This document shows, piece by piece, positions 11,261-25,149 of a DNA stretch of 64,000 bases. This stretch comes from Caenorhabditis remanei. Its lineage: Eukaryota; Nematoda; Chromadorea; Rhabditida; Rhabditidae. The stretch spans positions 10,955,717-11,019,716 of the forward strand of contig NC_071330.1 in assembly GCF_010183535.1 (NCBI RefSeq). The letters run 5' to 3'. How positions within the stretch are numbered: the first letter of the stretch is position 1; every line of letters starts with the position of its first letter. The translations under genes and the position numbers were made by a program. Below the pieces are notes generated by a model, which was given only the letters and a program-made list of their open reading frames with translations, was not told the origin of the DNA and did no database searches.

Positions 11261-14200
11261 ATGGATTCGGATCTCTATGATGAGTTTGGAAACTATATTG
11301 GACCGGAATTAGACTCCGATGACGACGTTGGTGATATCGATGACAATGCCGAAGATGATGACCGTAGCGACATGGAGGAAGACGATGAACCAGATAGAAT
11401 GGAAGAAGACGACGCGGAAGAAATTCCACAAAATCAAGTTGTTCTCCACGAGGACAAAAAATATTATGCTTCTGCTCTTGAAGTATACGGAGAAGGAGTA
11501 GAAACTCTGGTCCAGGAAGAAGACGCTCAGCCTCTGACTGAACCAATCGTGAAACCGGTGTCCAAAAAGAAGTTTCAAGCTGCTGAACATCGTCTCCCAG
11601 AAACCGTTTACAAGAAAGAGTATCTTGCTGACTTGATGGATTGCCCACATATCATGAGAAATGTAGCAATCGCGGGACACCTTCATCACGGCAAGACAAC
11701 GTTCTTGGATTGTCTTATGGAGCAAACTCATCCTGAGTTCTTTAGAGCTGAAGATGCTGATACTCGTTTCACTGATACTCTTTTCATTGAGCAACAAAGA
11801 GGTTGCTCCATCAAATCGCAACCAGTGAGCATCGTTGCCCAAGATTGTCGTAGCAAGAGTTATTTGCTGAACATTATCGATACTCCAGGTAAAAATCAAC
11901 ATTTCGAATAAAAATCGTAAAGTGAGAAATTACAGGACATGTCAACTTCTCGGATGAGATGACAGCTGCTTACCGTTTGGCCGATGGAGTTGTTGTGTTG
12001 GTTGATGCTCATGAAGGAGTTATGATGAACACCGAGAGAGCTATTCGTCACGCAATTCAAGAGAGATTGTCCGTAACTCTCTGTATCTCGAAGATCGATC
12101 GATTGTTCTTGGAATTGAAGCTTCCACCGGCAGATGCTTATTTCAAGTTGCGTCTCATTATCGACCAAGTAAACAATATTCTGAGCACATTCGCGGAAGA
12201 AGATGTTCCAGTTCTATCGCCATTAAATGGAAATGTTATATTCTCTTCTGGCCGATACAATGTCTGCTTCTCTCTTTTGTCATTCGCCAACATCTATGCT
12301 AAACAACACGGTAAGCTAAACGATAAAGTAGTATTTTCACAAACTTCTACTTTTCAGGAGACTCTTTCAATTCAAAAGAATTCGCTCGTCGTCTCTGGGG
12401 AGATATCTATTTCGACAAGAGAACCCGTAAATTCGTGAAGAAGTCGCCATCTCATGAAGCCCCACGAACCTTCGTACAGTTCATTCTTGAACCACTGTAC
12501 AAGATTTTCTCTCAAGTTGTTGGAGATGTTGATACCTGTCTCCCGGATATCATGGCAGAATTAGGAATTCGTTTGTCGAAAGAGGAACAGAAAATGAATG
12601 TTCGTCCGTTGATTGCTCTGATCTGCAAACGATTCTTCGGAGATTTCAGTGCATTAGTTGATTTAGTGGTACAAAACATCAAATCACCACTTGAAAACGC
12701 CAAAAGCAAAGTTGAACAAACTTATCTTGGTCCAGCTGATTCTCAACTAGCCATCGAAATGCATAAATGTAATGCTGATGGTCCACTAATGGTACATACA
12801 ACTAAGAACTATCCAGTGGCTGATGCTACTCAATTCCGTGTATTCGGAAGAGTTATGAGTGGTACTTTGGAAGCCAACGCAGATGTTCGTGTCCTCGGAG
12901 AGAACTACAGTATTCAAGACGAAGAAGATTGTAGACGAATGACAGTTGGAAGATTGTTCGTTCATGTTGCCAGATATCAGATTGAAGTTTCCCGAGTTCC
13001 AGCAGGTTGCTGGGTTCTGATTGAAGGAATCGATCAGCCGATTGTGAAAACTGCAACTATTGCTGAGCTTGAATACGAAGATGATGTCTACATCTTCCGT
13101 CCACTCAAATTCAACACTCGAAGTTGCGTCAAACTTGCCGTCGAACCAATCAACCCATCAGAACTTCCAAAAATGTTGGACGGATTGAGAAAAGTGAACA
13201 AATCGTATCCACTTTTAACGACACGTGTAGAAGAATCAGGGGAGCATGTTTTGCTTGGTACGGGAGAGTTGTATATGGATTGTGTGATGCACGATATGCG
13301 AAAGGTGTTCTCAGAAATTGATATCAAAGTAGCGGATCCAGTTGTTACTTTCAATGAGACTGTTATTGAAACAAGTACGCTGAAGTGTTTTGCAGAGACA
13401 CCAAACAAAAAGTGAGACATTTCTCAAAAAAAAAGTAATTACAGTAAAAATTTTCAGAAATAAGATAACAATGATGGCTGAACCCTTGGAGAAACAGTTG
13501 GATGAAGATATTGAGAACGAAGTTGTTCAAATCGGATGGAATCGCCGAAGACTTGGAGAGTTCTTCCAAACTAAGTACAATTGGGATCTTCTCGCAGCTC
13601 GTTCCATTTGGGCTTTCGGTCCTGATACTACTGGCCCAAATATTCTTCTTGACGACACGTTGCCCTCTGAAGTAGACAAACATCTTCTATCCACTGTCAG
13701 AGAGTCATTAGTACAAGGATTCCAATGGGCCACACGAGAAGGCCCCTTGTGTGAAGAACGTAAGAGTAAAGGGATTAATGACTGTTCTCATGTTTTCATT
13801 TTCAGCTATTCGCCAAGTGAAGTTCAAACTCCTGGATGCTACAATTGCCGCAGAGCCACTCTATCGCGGAGGAGGACAGATGATTCCAACTGCCCGTCGT
13901 TGTGCTTATTCAGCATTTTTGATGGCCACACCTCGACTTATGGAGCCATATTATTCAGTGGAAGTTGTAGCTCCTGCTGATTGCGTCGCTGCCGTCTACA
14001 CAGTACTCGCTAAACGAAGAGGTCACGTCACCACTGATGCTCCAATGCCTGGATCACCAATGTATACCATCAGTGTAAGTTCTCTTTTAATGATTATTAT
14101 ATTTTACCGTTCACGACATTTCTTATTTCCAGGCCTACATTCCTGTGATGGACTCTTTCGGATTCGAAACCGATCTCCGTATCCACACTCAAGGACAAGC

Positions 14201-14429
14201 CTTCTGTATGTCAGCTTTCCATCATTGGCAACTTGTCCCTGGAGACCCGCTTGACAAATCAATTATCATCAAAACATTGGATGTTCAACCAACTCCCCAT
14301 CTCGCTAGAGAATTCATGATCAAGACCAGAAGACGTAAAGGACTCTCCGAAGACGTCTCCGTTAACAAGTTCTTCGATGACCCTATGCTTCTTGAACTTG
14401 CCAAGCAGCAAGATTACGCTGGTTTCTGA
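11261..14429 (+). CDS. eftu-2: U5 snRNP GTPase EFTUD2/Snu114
   Basis: Six exons: 11261-11888, 11936-12310, 12358-13411, 13458-13759, 13806-14074 and 14133-14429. They give 974 aa, the length typical of the family. The acidic N-terminus (residues 1-60) is the usual Snu114 leader. The GTPase domain follows, with the G1 motif GHLHHGKTT near residue 138, DTPGHVNF near 207 and SKIDRL near 262. The rest matches the EF-2-like domains II-V, including [11 protein letters not shown] late in the protein. The U5 snRNP GTPase controls unwinding of U4/U6 and spliceosome disassembly. The HLHH variant of the G1 loop separates it from EF-2, which has HVDH. An AG at 11241-11242 just before the ATG suggests spliced-leader trans-splicing. 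AATAAA lies at about 14545 in the 3' region. Confidence 0.97.
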
Positions 14430-14733
14430 ATCTCTGTCAAATAACTTATTCTTTTTTAAACTTATTTTATTGCTTCACACTGTTTTAATTTATTGTGAAG
14501 TTTCCTAACCGATCCGTTTTTCCCAGTGAAGCGGTGATCTCAACAATAAATAAAATTTCTTCGATTGGTCCATCACACGAAACATTCATATCATAAATAG
14601 CAAGAAAAAGACAGACGGGAATCAAAAATGATAATGAGAGGAAGATAAAGACAACAACTTGTGAATATAATTAGGATTAGATGGGGAATAAAAATTAAAT
14701 AAAAAGAAGTGGTTATCATCCCGAGTAAAGATC

Positions 14734-17700
14734 CTAATCGTAGTCGATAGCAAAGCGTTCGATTCCCCAAGAGGAGCGATCGCGGAAAATCTTGAAAAGC
14801 TGGTGATGACCGAGAAGTTTAGTCCATTCTGGGAGATTACTCGTGTCGGAACGGTATTCGAATAATACACGACCGACAGTTTGGAGAGAAAGTCTGAAAA
14901 TTCAAAATTAGTGTTTTCGTGTTCGTTCATTCCTTATACTCACTTTCTAATAGTATTTTTCTTTTCAGAGGCTGGAGCATGGAGCCGAGTCTCAAGGCTT
15001 TCAAGCACTTCCTTCAATTCTGCCTCATCTGCATTGTTCTCAATCAAGTCAACTAGTCTACAGTAGTCGATGTACACCATTCCAGTAGCTCCCCACTCTG
15101 GTATTTGGTTCTCAAACGGACGAACCATCACGCACGCTGTTTTCAATGCTTCATGATCACCGGAGAGAACAGCAGTCGGAGCGATTTCTTCGGAAAATAG
15201 CCGACGAATTTCTACTAGGTTTTTCGCAGCAACAGCAAGCTCGAAAAGATGAGTGACATCGTTATCGGGTTTGGCGATAGAGAATTGGGAGTCCGCGATC
15301 CATTCGGATGGAATATCGTATTGCTCGAAGATGGCATCGAGAATTTCCTCGTTGGCGAAGTTGGCGACACGATCCAAAAATGAACGAATTGTTGTGGATC
15401 TTCTGAAATGAACTAAAATAGCAATTATATTTTTTGGAAACTTACTCTTCATCATCATCAATGTGTTGGAGGACGAACAAAGCGGATTTCGGTAGTTCAA
15501 GAGATTCCAGTTGAGCCGAATAACTTCTATGAAGTCGGGTCTCTGCTGTCTTCGACATTGTTCTGAATCCAACTGAAAACAGGGCACTCCAGACATGCCA
15601 TTGAAGGAAATAATCATGTGGACTTTCTCCAGCGGCACAGTCAAGAACAACTTCGACAGAATGTTGTGATTCACACGCCAATTTGATCAATTCTCCATAC
15701 AAATCTCCCCGATTCGAAGCTGCACGACCTTCATCGACATCTTTTTGATATGCATCATATGCTTCTTCAAGACCACTCCATTTACGAAGATACCATACAT
15801 GAATACCGAGAGCTTGAATCCAGTTGAGACCTTCGAGGCAATTGATTGAATGAGTTTGACCCTCATGAGTCCACGAATAGTGTGATACTCCAGACATTAA
15901 TACGTAGCACTTCAGAGTTGATTTAGGAACCAAATGGAGTACATCGAAATTCTTCCAGTGATCAATTTGAGATTTGAAATAATGAGTTGTGACTTCTGGA
16001 GAGACTACAGATGTTTGGAGAGCCGATGCAAGCTGCTTTTGTCCGTTTTCTATGGCAACTTGGAATGCATTGTCAATATCTCCAAGACACAGTTGATTCC
16101 ATACAGCAGTTACCGACGTATCTCGTGTTGTTCTCTCTTCTGCCGCATTTTTGATTGCTTCGTTTTTCAACCACTCTGCAATTAGTTCTCCACGCTCAAA
16201 CGACCATCCTTCCTCTCTTTCAGATGGGAATAGTGCTAACAAAAGTTTCCATACTGAAGCATGTCCATCATATTCGCCTAATTGAGCAATTTCAATATAT
16301 CTTCTGAACATCTCAGAGTAAGTATCCGGATAGGTTACAAAATTAGAAGTAAGAACAGACGACATAGAATCGGTGTCTAGCGAAGGTCCCTTCCGACTGG
16401 TTTCAGATAAGGTTAAGTTGACATTGAGCATTGATACAAGAGTTTCCTGAAACCGATTACGTTTTTTGTTTATTAATCAACACTTACATCATCTACATCA
16501 GAAGTTCTATCGAGAGTTCCAAATAGAATTTGATTATGAGTTGGTTGAGAAGACCATACAAGACATCCAGTTTCACTCCATCCAACTCGTGAGCTTCTTC
16601 CCTTCACAATCGCCAAATCCGTCAGTGTACTCTTTCCATATCCAATCATTTTTGCAGCATGACCACCACCATGAAACCGGTGTTCTGGTTCTTTTGGCTT
16701 CGGCATAACTTTCAGTTCTTGCAAATTTTGGATAAAACGACTACTCTCATATTCCAATTCCATAAGTAATTCAAGTTTAGGCTTCTTCTCTGGCTGTTGT
16801 CCCTCCTCACAAAAAGACGTTTCGTCCTCGTTTAGGAACTCAGTTGTCATGCCAGAAATGTTATATTCTTCACGACTATTATCCAAAACTCCTCCACCAA
16901 GTCCACCGACATTTTTACGACGAACGATTGGAATAGCATCATGGAGTGGAGTAGCAGGGGGTACACGTTCAAGAATGACCTGAAATGAGGCAAATATGCG
17001 TATACGTATAAAACCATCGCAATTAAAAGTTATGTCTGTTCGCCAATACCATTTTCAGGAGGACCTTATTATTTCTTCAAACAACTTTATTGAGTAATAC
17101 TGTAGAAAAACAATAATCTTTGATGAATTCAGCCTGCCCTAGATGGTATTGGCAAGCAGTCAGTAACGTGATGACAATTGAAGAAAAACGGGGAATGTTA
17201 GAAACAGGTAAAATCCTAGACACAGAAAGAATTCATAATGATTTTTATTACGATTTGATCATTCAAAAACGGACCTCTCGTTGCCGACCATCCGTTTGCT
17301 GATGGACTTTCTTTCTTTGCACTTGATTGTTGACATCTCTTGCGGATGTATTCATGTCGATCTGAAAGATGAGTAAGTTAATCAATGAAAGGAAATTAAA
17401 AACTCGTACAGCTTGGAGTGGTGAAGCAGATGGTTGCTGGCCTTGTTGTGGAGGAGCGATTTCCATTGGTTCATCATCATCATCGGCCAATCCGTACTTA
17501 CTGAAGTGCTCAACTCGGAAAACCCAGCTTCCAGTCTCAGCACGATAATCTTTGAAAGTGGCTCCCATTCGAATCGTTTGTCTTTCGAGATGTTCTCTCC
17601 AACCAACTTCAGCAAGTTGAACCACATCGCGGACCTCTTTTTTGGTCTTCTTATCGTTATACCATATTCTTTCTAATGTAACCTCTGCTGGTCTGTTGAG

Positions 17701-20496
17701 CTCTTGTCCTTCTGGAGCCTTTTCTTCTTCATTCGGATAGACGGTCACTTCTTTGTGGCGAAAAACGACAACTTCGTCTAGAACAATATCCTTCAACTCG
17801 AATTTTCCTGGCCAGAAGACACTTCCATAAGATGATCTTCCGATAGTCAACCCTTCTGGTAGTACAACTTTCCCATTCTTGACCATGTTTTTCATCTCAT
17901 TGATTGTTGGAAGAGAGAAATAATCAGGCTTGCTGAGTTTCACTCCAGCAGCTGTGTTATCAATAGGATTCTCTTCGGATGGGGTTGAAACTACAGATGT
18001 AGCAGAGCTTGCAGTGGAAACTGGTTCCAACCCAGTGTGTTCGTCACAGGTTGTGTCCAAATTCAACGATGGAGGATCTCGCTTCCTATCTTGTTGACGA
18101 TTAATGACAGCTTGGACTGGATCAACAGATGGAGTCGAGTTGACGGTATCGGATCTTCTTTCGGATTCAGAAATTCGTGGTAAAGCATCTGGATCAGCAA
18201 CATGGGACTCTCTTCCAACCGATCCCATTCTTGATGTATCCGATAGTGCGGAAAAATCCAACTGTTTCAAATTCGACTTTCTGACTGATCCTCTAACTCC
18301 CAGACGGTTAGAAGAACCGTTCAGAGAAGCATCAAGTGTGGAATCGATAGTTCTGTAATTTCAAAAGTAGATTAAAAATCATAGTTATATTCACTCACCT
18401 GTTGAGGGCTCCTGACTCATGAACACTCTGATTCGCCATCGACATGCTCCCATTGAAAGTACTGTTTCGAAGACCTCTACCAAGAGATGGTGGCGCTTCT
18501 TTAGAAGTGTAGTTCAGATCTTTTGTAACTTCCGAAGTTCTTGACAGAGCTGGTGAAAGATCGCTCATTACCTTGCTCACTGGTGGAACAATAAACGATG
18601 ATTCTTGACCTGGAGATGCAGCTGCTCCCTTTTTAGCAGCAAGGAATCTGAGTTGTCGTTGTTGAGCACTCAAATTAGATTCTTTCGCTTCAGAGCTGTT
18701 GTTGTACTTCAGAAGTGAAGAATCTCCGTATGGCGCATACGTCAACTGAGATTGCAATGATTTCATATTCGCTTGCATTTGAAGAACGTCAGCGGTAACT
18801 CCAATAACAGGTACCGGTGCTACTTGAGGTTGTACAACGACTTGTTGCTGTGCGGCATTACCAAATCCAGTATTCAGTGGTTGTGTGGCTTGATTCGAAC
18901 CGAAAAGTCCTCCAGTGTTGGCTTGAGGTTGCGAGCCAAAAAGGCCGCCTCCAGTTGTTCCAGTTGTCGTTGAGCCAAAAAGACCCCCTGGTTTTGGAGC
19001 GTTGTTTCCAAACAACCCTCCGCCGGTATTCGTAGAACCAAATGAGTTGGTTGTCGTTGGCTGGCTACCGCCAAAGGTGAATCCGGAGCTGGTGGCTGGT
19101 TTTGATCCGAATAGTGAGCCACCGGTATTAGCAGTCGAGGTGTTTCCGAACAGAGAACCTCCAGTGTTGGCAGCAGGTTGACCAAAAGCATTGCTGGTCT
19201 GAAAATGTATGAGATAGATATTGAAATTATTGAAATTTTCTTACCGCTGCGCCACCTCCAAAGGTGAATGCATTTTGCTGCTGTGGTGGCTGATTTGATC
19301 CAAACAGGCTTGTTCCTGTTGAGCCTGCGTTATTGTTACCAAACAATGATCCACCAGATGGCTGAGTCTGTGGTTGCCCGAATAGCGAACCAGAAGTATT
19401 AGCTGGCTGATTGTTCCCTCCGAACAAAGACGACCCTGTGCTTTGTCCGAATGTAGATCCACCTGTAGTAGCTAAGTTTGCGGTTAGAGATATTATAATA
19501 TAATTTTGTCTTACCTGCTGTGTTTCCAAAAAGGGATGACCCTGCTGGTTTTGCTCCGAACAACGAACTTCCAGCACCCGATGTATTTGCATTATTATTT
19601 CCAAAAAGTGATGAACCGGTGGTTGTGGTATTGGTACCACCGAAAGGAGAGGATGTGGAAGCTCCTCCGAATAATGATGTTTTGGGTTGAGCATTATTCG
19701 AGCCGAACAAACCACCACCAGCTTGATTTGTGGTAGTATTAGAAGAACCAAAAAGACCACCGCCGGTTGTTGTTGTAGTCCCGGCTCCAGGTGCTTTTCG
19801 GTTTGCAATATAATCTTCCACACGCAGCTCTTCCATGCTCTTATCAGAGTACTTGTTCATTGCAGAGATGCACATGTGCTTCGTAGAAATTGTTTGAGAT
19901 ATACCGTTTCTCAGCATTGTGTCAGAGTTAATTGGCGGATCAAATTTGACTGTTGTACCTGATACTGTTGATCCAGAAGCTAAAATTAAAGTTTTATAGG
20001 TTCTGAAGACAATTCATTTACTCACCTCCAAAGAGACCGCCGCCGGCCGACGTGTTGTTATTAGACGAACCGAAAAGACTCGATGTTCCAGTGTTGGCAG
20101 TTGTATTGCTACCAAAAAGTCCACCACCAGTTTGTGTCGTTGTGGCGGCTCCTCCAAATAGTGATCGATTTGCATTTTGCTGTGCTCCGCCAAACAATGA
20201 ACTTTGGTTGCTTTGAGTTTGTGGGGAACCTGAAAGAATGAGTAATGAGAAACTGTAAAATTCAAACTAATTAACTCACCGAAAAGGTTTGTGGATGTTG
20301 AAGCGCCACCACCGCCAAAAAGAGATCCAGCCGGCTTGTTCTGATTGCCTCCGAATAAACTGGAAGTTGCGCTTGTGTTGTTGGTGGCGGTATTTTGTCC
20401 GAATAAGCTTTTGTTTTGATTATTCTGTCCGAACAAGTTGCTTCCAGTGCCAGATCCAAAACTGGATGAGCCAAATGATTTGTTCTGGCCAAACAT
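14734..20496 (-). CDS. npp-10: Nup98-Nup96 nucleoporin precursor
   Basis: Ten-exon full-length model on the complement: 20496-20280, 20229-20026, 19979-19515, 19471-19245, 19198-18399, 18352-17410, 16979-16488, 16446-15446, 15402-14944 and 14893-14734, 1655 aa. The first ~550 residues carry many FG/GLFG repeats, interrupted at about 141-207 by a non-repetitive segment in the position of the Gle2-binding (GLEBS) motif. The Nup98 autoproteolytic domain ends with HFSKYGL near residue 920. Cleavage between Phe and Ser there releases Nup98 from Nup96 in this family. The remainder is the alpha-helical Nup96, a core member of the Y-complex of the nuclear pore. All junctions join in phase. An alternative last exon at 17263-17361 gives a Nup98-only form (separate entry). 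The start follows a good acceptor at about 20501 that may be used for trans-splicing. Confidence 0.95.
17244..17249 (-). terminator. Poly(A) signal of the short npp-10 form
   Basis: AATAAA on the complement, about 15 bases after the TGA of the alternative terminal exon and inside the intron used by the long form. Its position supports premature polyadenylation of a Nup98-only mRNA. Confidence 0.6.
17263..17361 (-). CDS. npp-10: Alternative terminal exon of npp-10 (Nup98-only form)
   Basis: This exon follows the donor at 17409 in phase and begins after a strong TTTCAG acceptor. It encodes 32 residues, rich in Arg, Lys and Gln and ending REVRF, before a TGA. A canonical AATAAA on the complement lies just downstream, at about 17249-17244. 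The same donor also joins in phase to the Nup96 exon at 16979. Use of this exon gives a 984-aa Nup98 with no Nup96, so the two nucleoporins could be made in unequal amounts. Short Nup98-only transcripts are known in vertebrates. That this exon is used here is an inference from the signals. Confidence 0.7.
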   Translation of the reverse strand: MDMNTSARDVNNQVQRKKVHQQTDGRQREVRF

Positions 20497-21102
20497 CGGG
20501 CTGAAAATGGAGGAATGGAAATGAGAAAGAAGCAATGAATGAAAAAAAACGATGAGTTTCGAATAATAATCATTGCTTAAATACAGTAAAATGTTTCGCA
20601 ACTCTAAGCAAGATAAGCAAGTATAGCAATAGATAACGTTGAGATGATCAGACGGCTAAACAGATACATAGGCCAAAAAAAGTAAAATAACGTATGTACG
20701 CAAAGATTCAATGAAGAATAGAAAACTACTGTTTATTGCAGCGTAAGGACCACATTTCGTTGTGTGAAATTGAAAACTTATCCAAAAAAGTTGCCGCGCA
20801 GGGCTCAGAAAACAGTTTTGCAGCGGAAAAATTCGAATTCGAAAACGAAAAACGAGGGAACCGAGATTGGACATGGAGCGCGTTTGCACAGCCATGACAC
20901 GAGTCTCTGCGTCTCCATACTCTGTACACTCTATCGTCGCCGCGACTTTGGACAACTTGCTTCGTCTCTGTTTTCCCGCAGTTCCGCCTTTTCCTGACTT
21001 TTATGTACTAACTAGTGTCTCAAAATCGCACATTTTCTTACTATTTTTCCTTTAAAACAAACTTATACATTTCCAGGTAAAACTGAAATGATATGAACTA
21101 CA
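20497..21102. promoter_or_regulatory. Divergent intergenic region between npp-10 and cyk-3
   Basis: About 606 bp lies between the start codons of the two divergent genes and should contain both promoters. Good acceptor-like sequences lie upstream of the npp-10 ATG (about 20501) and of the cyk-3 ATG (TTTCCAG at about 21070-21076). I recognise no specific factor site. Confidence 0.45.
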
Positions 21103-24100
21103 ATGGGTAACACAATTTTAACAGGACGTTCGAATGCGATAGCTCCTATTATCAGTGCTGAAGACGCCAGAACTTACAGTGAGCTTTTAAATGTAAGAAA
21201 CGTCAAATGAAATTCGTTTTCCAGTATCCGAGGAGGAGTATCGGAGAATTCGACAGGCTTTTCAGAGATTTAAAAACGGATGTATCAACTACGATGTAAG
21301 CGTCTTCTTGAAAATAATAATTTATCTGACCAGAAATTTTCTAGGAATTCTGCTATCATGTTCTGGGGGGAGCACAAATCCCCGAAGAGAAACGACGACT
21401 ACTGTTTAGCTTCTTTTCTCGTGGAGCTGAATCTATTTCATTCGACAATCTTCTTTCATCGCTGGTGGGATTATGCAGAGTTGAAGAAGTTCAATCCAGT
21501 GAGAAAATAGTTTAAAAAATGTTATCTCATTAAAACACCTTAAGGGTTCATTGAGGAGTATCACGAATTTGCTTCTTGGGGACTCAGCCCTCCAAAGCTC
21601 ACTATACCGCTCAATGATTCGTATATATCTTTCTACGAGGTGATGTCTTATGTGACTCATCGTAAGTATACTATATTCGAATTGAATCGAATTGAACTTA
21701 ATATTTCAGTATCAGTAAACGAAGTGATAGAACTCGAGAAGGTGTTCGCTACAATTAGTGATCGTGCAGTCTGTAAGTTGAACGAAGACAAATGGAAGCA
21801 AGCACTCGGAGGTTGCTTCCCTGACAGTTATGCTGAAAGATTATTCGCTGTATTTGATGAAAACAGAGATGGACAAATCGATTTCAGAGAACTTGTATGC
21901 ACACTTTCAGCTCTTTGTAGAGGACCTCACCCTGGGAGGATTTCACGTGAGCAATCTTTCCGAAATACCGAAAATATTCATAATTCCATTTTCAGAACTA
22001 GCCAGAATTTGGGATGTGGATTGTGACAAACTATTATCAGATGAGGAACTCTCGAATATGTACAAAGATTTAGAAGTTCCAGTTGAACATCAAACAGTTA
22101 CTAAATCTGCGAATGGAAAAGCAGCTCTTGTTGATTTTGGGATATGGGCACAAGAAAATGAGAAATACATCAGCGAGTACTATTCTATGGCTCTCCAAAT
22201 CGGGCATATCTGTCTTGGTTTGAGACCGGAATCAAGGAAAATGGAACTTCAAATTGTCAAGTACGTTTCACTTTTCATTATTTAAAAAAAACAAATAATT
22301 TTTAGCGAATTCGAGGCTCGTGCATCAATTCTGCCTCTAACTGAATGGAATATAGTCTCTTCTGGATGGCACTCGGAGTTCCGAACACTTCTGGAAGCTG
22401 ACAAAAGTCCGATGCCAATCGACAATTCTGGAATCAAAGGAACAAGAGAAGACAGTTGGACAAGCAGAGTTGCTTGCATCTCAGCTGAATCAGCTCGTTT
22501 GAAACCAGATCTTGTTCCTTCTGATTACATTCGTGTTCCTGTTCCTCTTTGGAGAGCATGGCTCCGATGGCATGGATGTGCATTGACAGTTGATTCGCAG
22601 TTTACTCGAAAATATCTGGATGGTGAATTCTTTGAAGACAACAAGCCCGCTCTTGAACTTTACCCTCTTGAAATTCTTCTTCTTGGTCATGATCGTAAAA
22701 AGAGTCACGATGGGTCGGAAACAACACCACGATCATTAACTCCATGGGCTTGTGCACAAGTATCTCGAAGTATGACTGTCGATGAATTACTCTCATTATG
22801 CAAAACAGAACTTCGTCTTGGTGATGGGGATGCGAGATTATGGCAAGTAGTTAAAGAAAATGAAGAAGGAAATGTTCTGCTGGATGATGGAAATCAAAAT
22901 CTTCATCAATTATACACATCACTAGGAAAAACGAAAAAGGTGAACAAAATGAAGTTGCTGTTAGAAGTACGTGAGCGAGGAACCGGAGTTTGGCCCGAAG
23001 AGTTAAGAGCATCTCTTACCGGGAAACAAATCACTGCTGCATCCACATTGTCTTCATCGAATGCTCAGTTATCAGGTAATCAATTGTATTTTCCTTTTTT
23101 GTAATGCCCCTGTAAGATGACACTCCAGGTCGTCCAGGAGCTGTTGGCCTCGTAAATTATGGAAACTTCTGTTACCGTAATGCTGGAATTCAGTGTCTCG
23201 CAAGAGTCTCGCCATTGACACAGTACTTCCTGGAAGATGAGCACTTGGAAGATATCAAAAAGGCAAATACTCGGAGAAAAGATGCTATAGAGACTACAAT
23301 TGAGTACGCAAAACTTTTGAGAGAAATGTGGGCAGCGAAGAAGAAGAATATTGCACCGAATGATTTCAATGTGAGTTTTTGAAGAAAATATGAATGATAC
23401 AGATAAACATGTAAACGTTTAGGATGCGATTCGAATGAATTCCGACATGTTCGAATGCAGCGAGCAACACGATTGTCAAGAATTTGTTGCTTTTCTGCTT
23501 GATCAGCTTCACACATCGATGTATGAAGCGAATAAAACTCTCCATCCACCACCACCACCTGATGAAGACAAAAAAGAAGTGACACGCGACTTAAAAGACG
23601 AGTCCGACGAAGAGAAGGCTGAACGATCGTGGACTGAATACGAGAAACAAAACGATTCTCTTGTCACAGAACTGTTCACTGGACAACTCCGTTCTCGTTT
23701 AATCTGTCGGACATGTCAATCCAGTTCCAGTGTCTTCGAGCCATTCACATCGCTTTCACTACCAATTGGTTTCGAAGATGTTGATTTGTATCAAGTTATT
23801 GGTAAGATTGTTCAGTGTCATATAAAATTCACAAATCAGTTTTCTTTCAGTTGTTCATCGTGATGGTCGAATCCCTCGTCGATATGGCTTCAGACTATCT
23901 CGTGACTCCAAAATCGGACATCTTCGTGAAGTTGTCGCAGCATCCAGCGGTATATCAATGTCTCATATCACAATTCAATGCATGTCGAGTAAAGGAACAC
24001 TGATGAGTCGATCACCGAATCATAAAAGTTCCAATTTGAGAGATGAGTATCCATTAAGCTCTTTCCCCTCTGGTGCTCGTTTATATGCTCTCGAATTACC

Positions 24101-25149
24101 GGAGAGTACAGGAGAAAATGAATGGAGAGTTGCTATGCATAGGAAACTACAATACAATCACGAGCCCCATATTCTTGGATCTACAGCTGGTTTCATTGTT
24201 TCCCGTTTTGGACTTCCCTTGATTGTTGGACTCGATGAACACGTGACCGGGAAGAAGTTATATGAAGATGTAATGTATCAAATGCATCGATTCATGGAAC
24301 ACTCAGTGAACTCATTTTCAAGTAGAGCTCATGATCCATGTGAAGATGATGCATCTGGGTTCCCTTTTACATTATGTCTAGTTGATCAAAACTATGAATG
24401 GTGTGGACAGTGCCCAGCCCTTCGATTCTGTAGAGGTTGCCCGATACGTCCAGACGAAGGGAAAGTTTTCATTCCTGCCAACTGTCCAATTGCTGTAGAT
24501 TGGCTACCTATCGCTCTTTATCTTCGATATAATCATTCTCAAGAACAAGCATGCGAAGATGATCCATCTGTGGCTGAAACATGGTCGAGACATTTTGCAC
24601 CGAGTTCTCTTGAACATTGTATCGAGAAGTTTTCATGTCCGGAGACACTCGATGCCGCTATTCAATGTGATCGATGTGAAAAGAAAACGATGAGAGATAA
24701 AGTAATGACAATATGGAAGCTTCCAAAATATCTGATAATTCACTTAAAACGATTCGAGTTTCTTCGAGAACAAGGTCGTATGGGAAAATGCAAGAGGACT
24801 GTTAACTTCCCATTAAAACATTTCGATCCAGCTCCATTTGTTGATAAACCGGATGGAAACACATATGAATGCATTGCACTAGCGGTAATTTCTGTAAAAA
24901 AGTGAAAATTAACAATTTGGATTGTTTCAGAATCACTACGGTCAATTATCATGTGGACATTTCATTGCATATGCGAAAAGTAACGAAGACAAATGGCTTC
25001 TACTTAATGATTGTTCCGTTAGAGTACGTTTCTCTACACTTTCCGATTCATTATGTTTCCATTCGTATTTTTTCCAGGAAGTATCCGAAGAAGAAGTCGA
25101 CAAACAAGGCGCCTATCTTCTGTTTTACGAGCGAAAAGACGTCAAATAA
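21103..25149 (+). CDS. cyk-3: EF-hand ubiquitin-specific protease, USP32-like (CYK-3)
   Basis: Thirteen exons: 21103-21178, 21225-21295, 21345-21498, 21545-21661, 21710-21946, 21996-22260, 22306-23075, 23129-23370, 23423-23801, 23851-24884, 24931-25023 and 25078-25149 close in phase (twelve listed; the acceptor at 21543 is weak and could be refined). The product is about 1169 aa. It starts MGNTILTGRS, an N-myristoylation-type start. Two EF-hands lie near residues 189 (DENRDGQIDFRE) and 224 (DVDCDKLLSDEE). A DUSP-like region with WRAWLRWHG precedes the USP domain, which spans about 565-1165. The catalytic Cys is C578 in NYGNFCYRNAGIQCL, the QDAHEF-like box is SEQHDCQEFVAFL, the His is H1125 in CGHFIAYA and the third catalytic residue is probably D1142. 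EF-hands plus DUSP plus USP is the USP32 layout. C. elegans CYK-3 is required for embryonic osmotic balance and cytokinesis (recalled). The exon count is better read as twelve. Confidence 0.93.

Noticed and set aside
11309..11902. 197-codon minus-strand frame within eftu-2
   Set aside because: It lies opposite the conserved GTPase exon and has no independent similarity.
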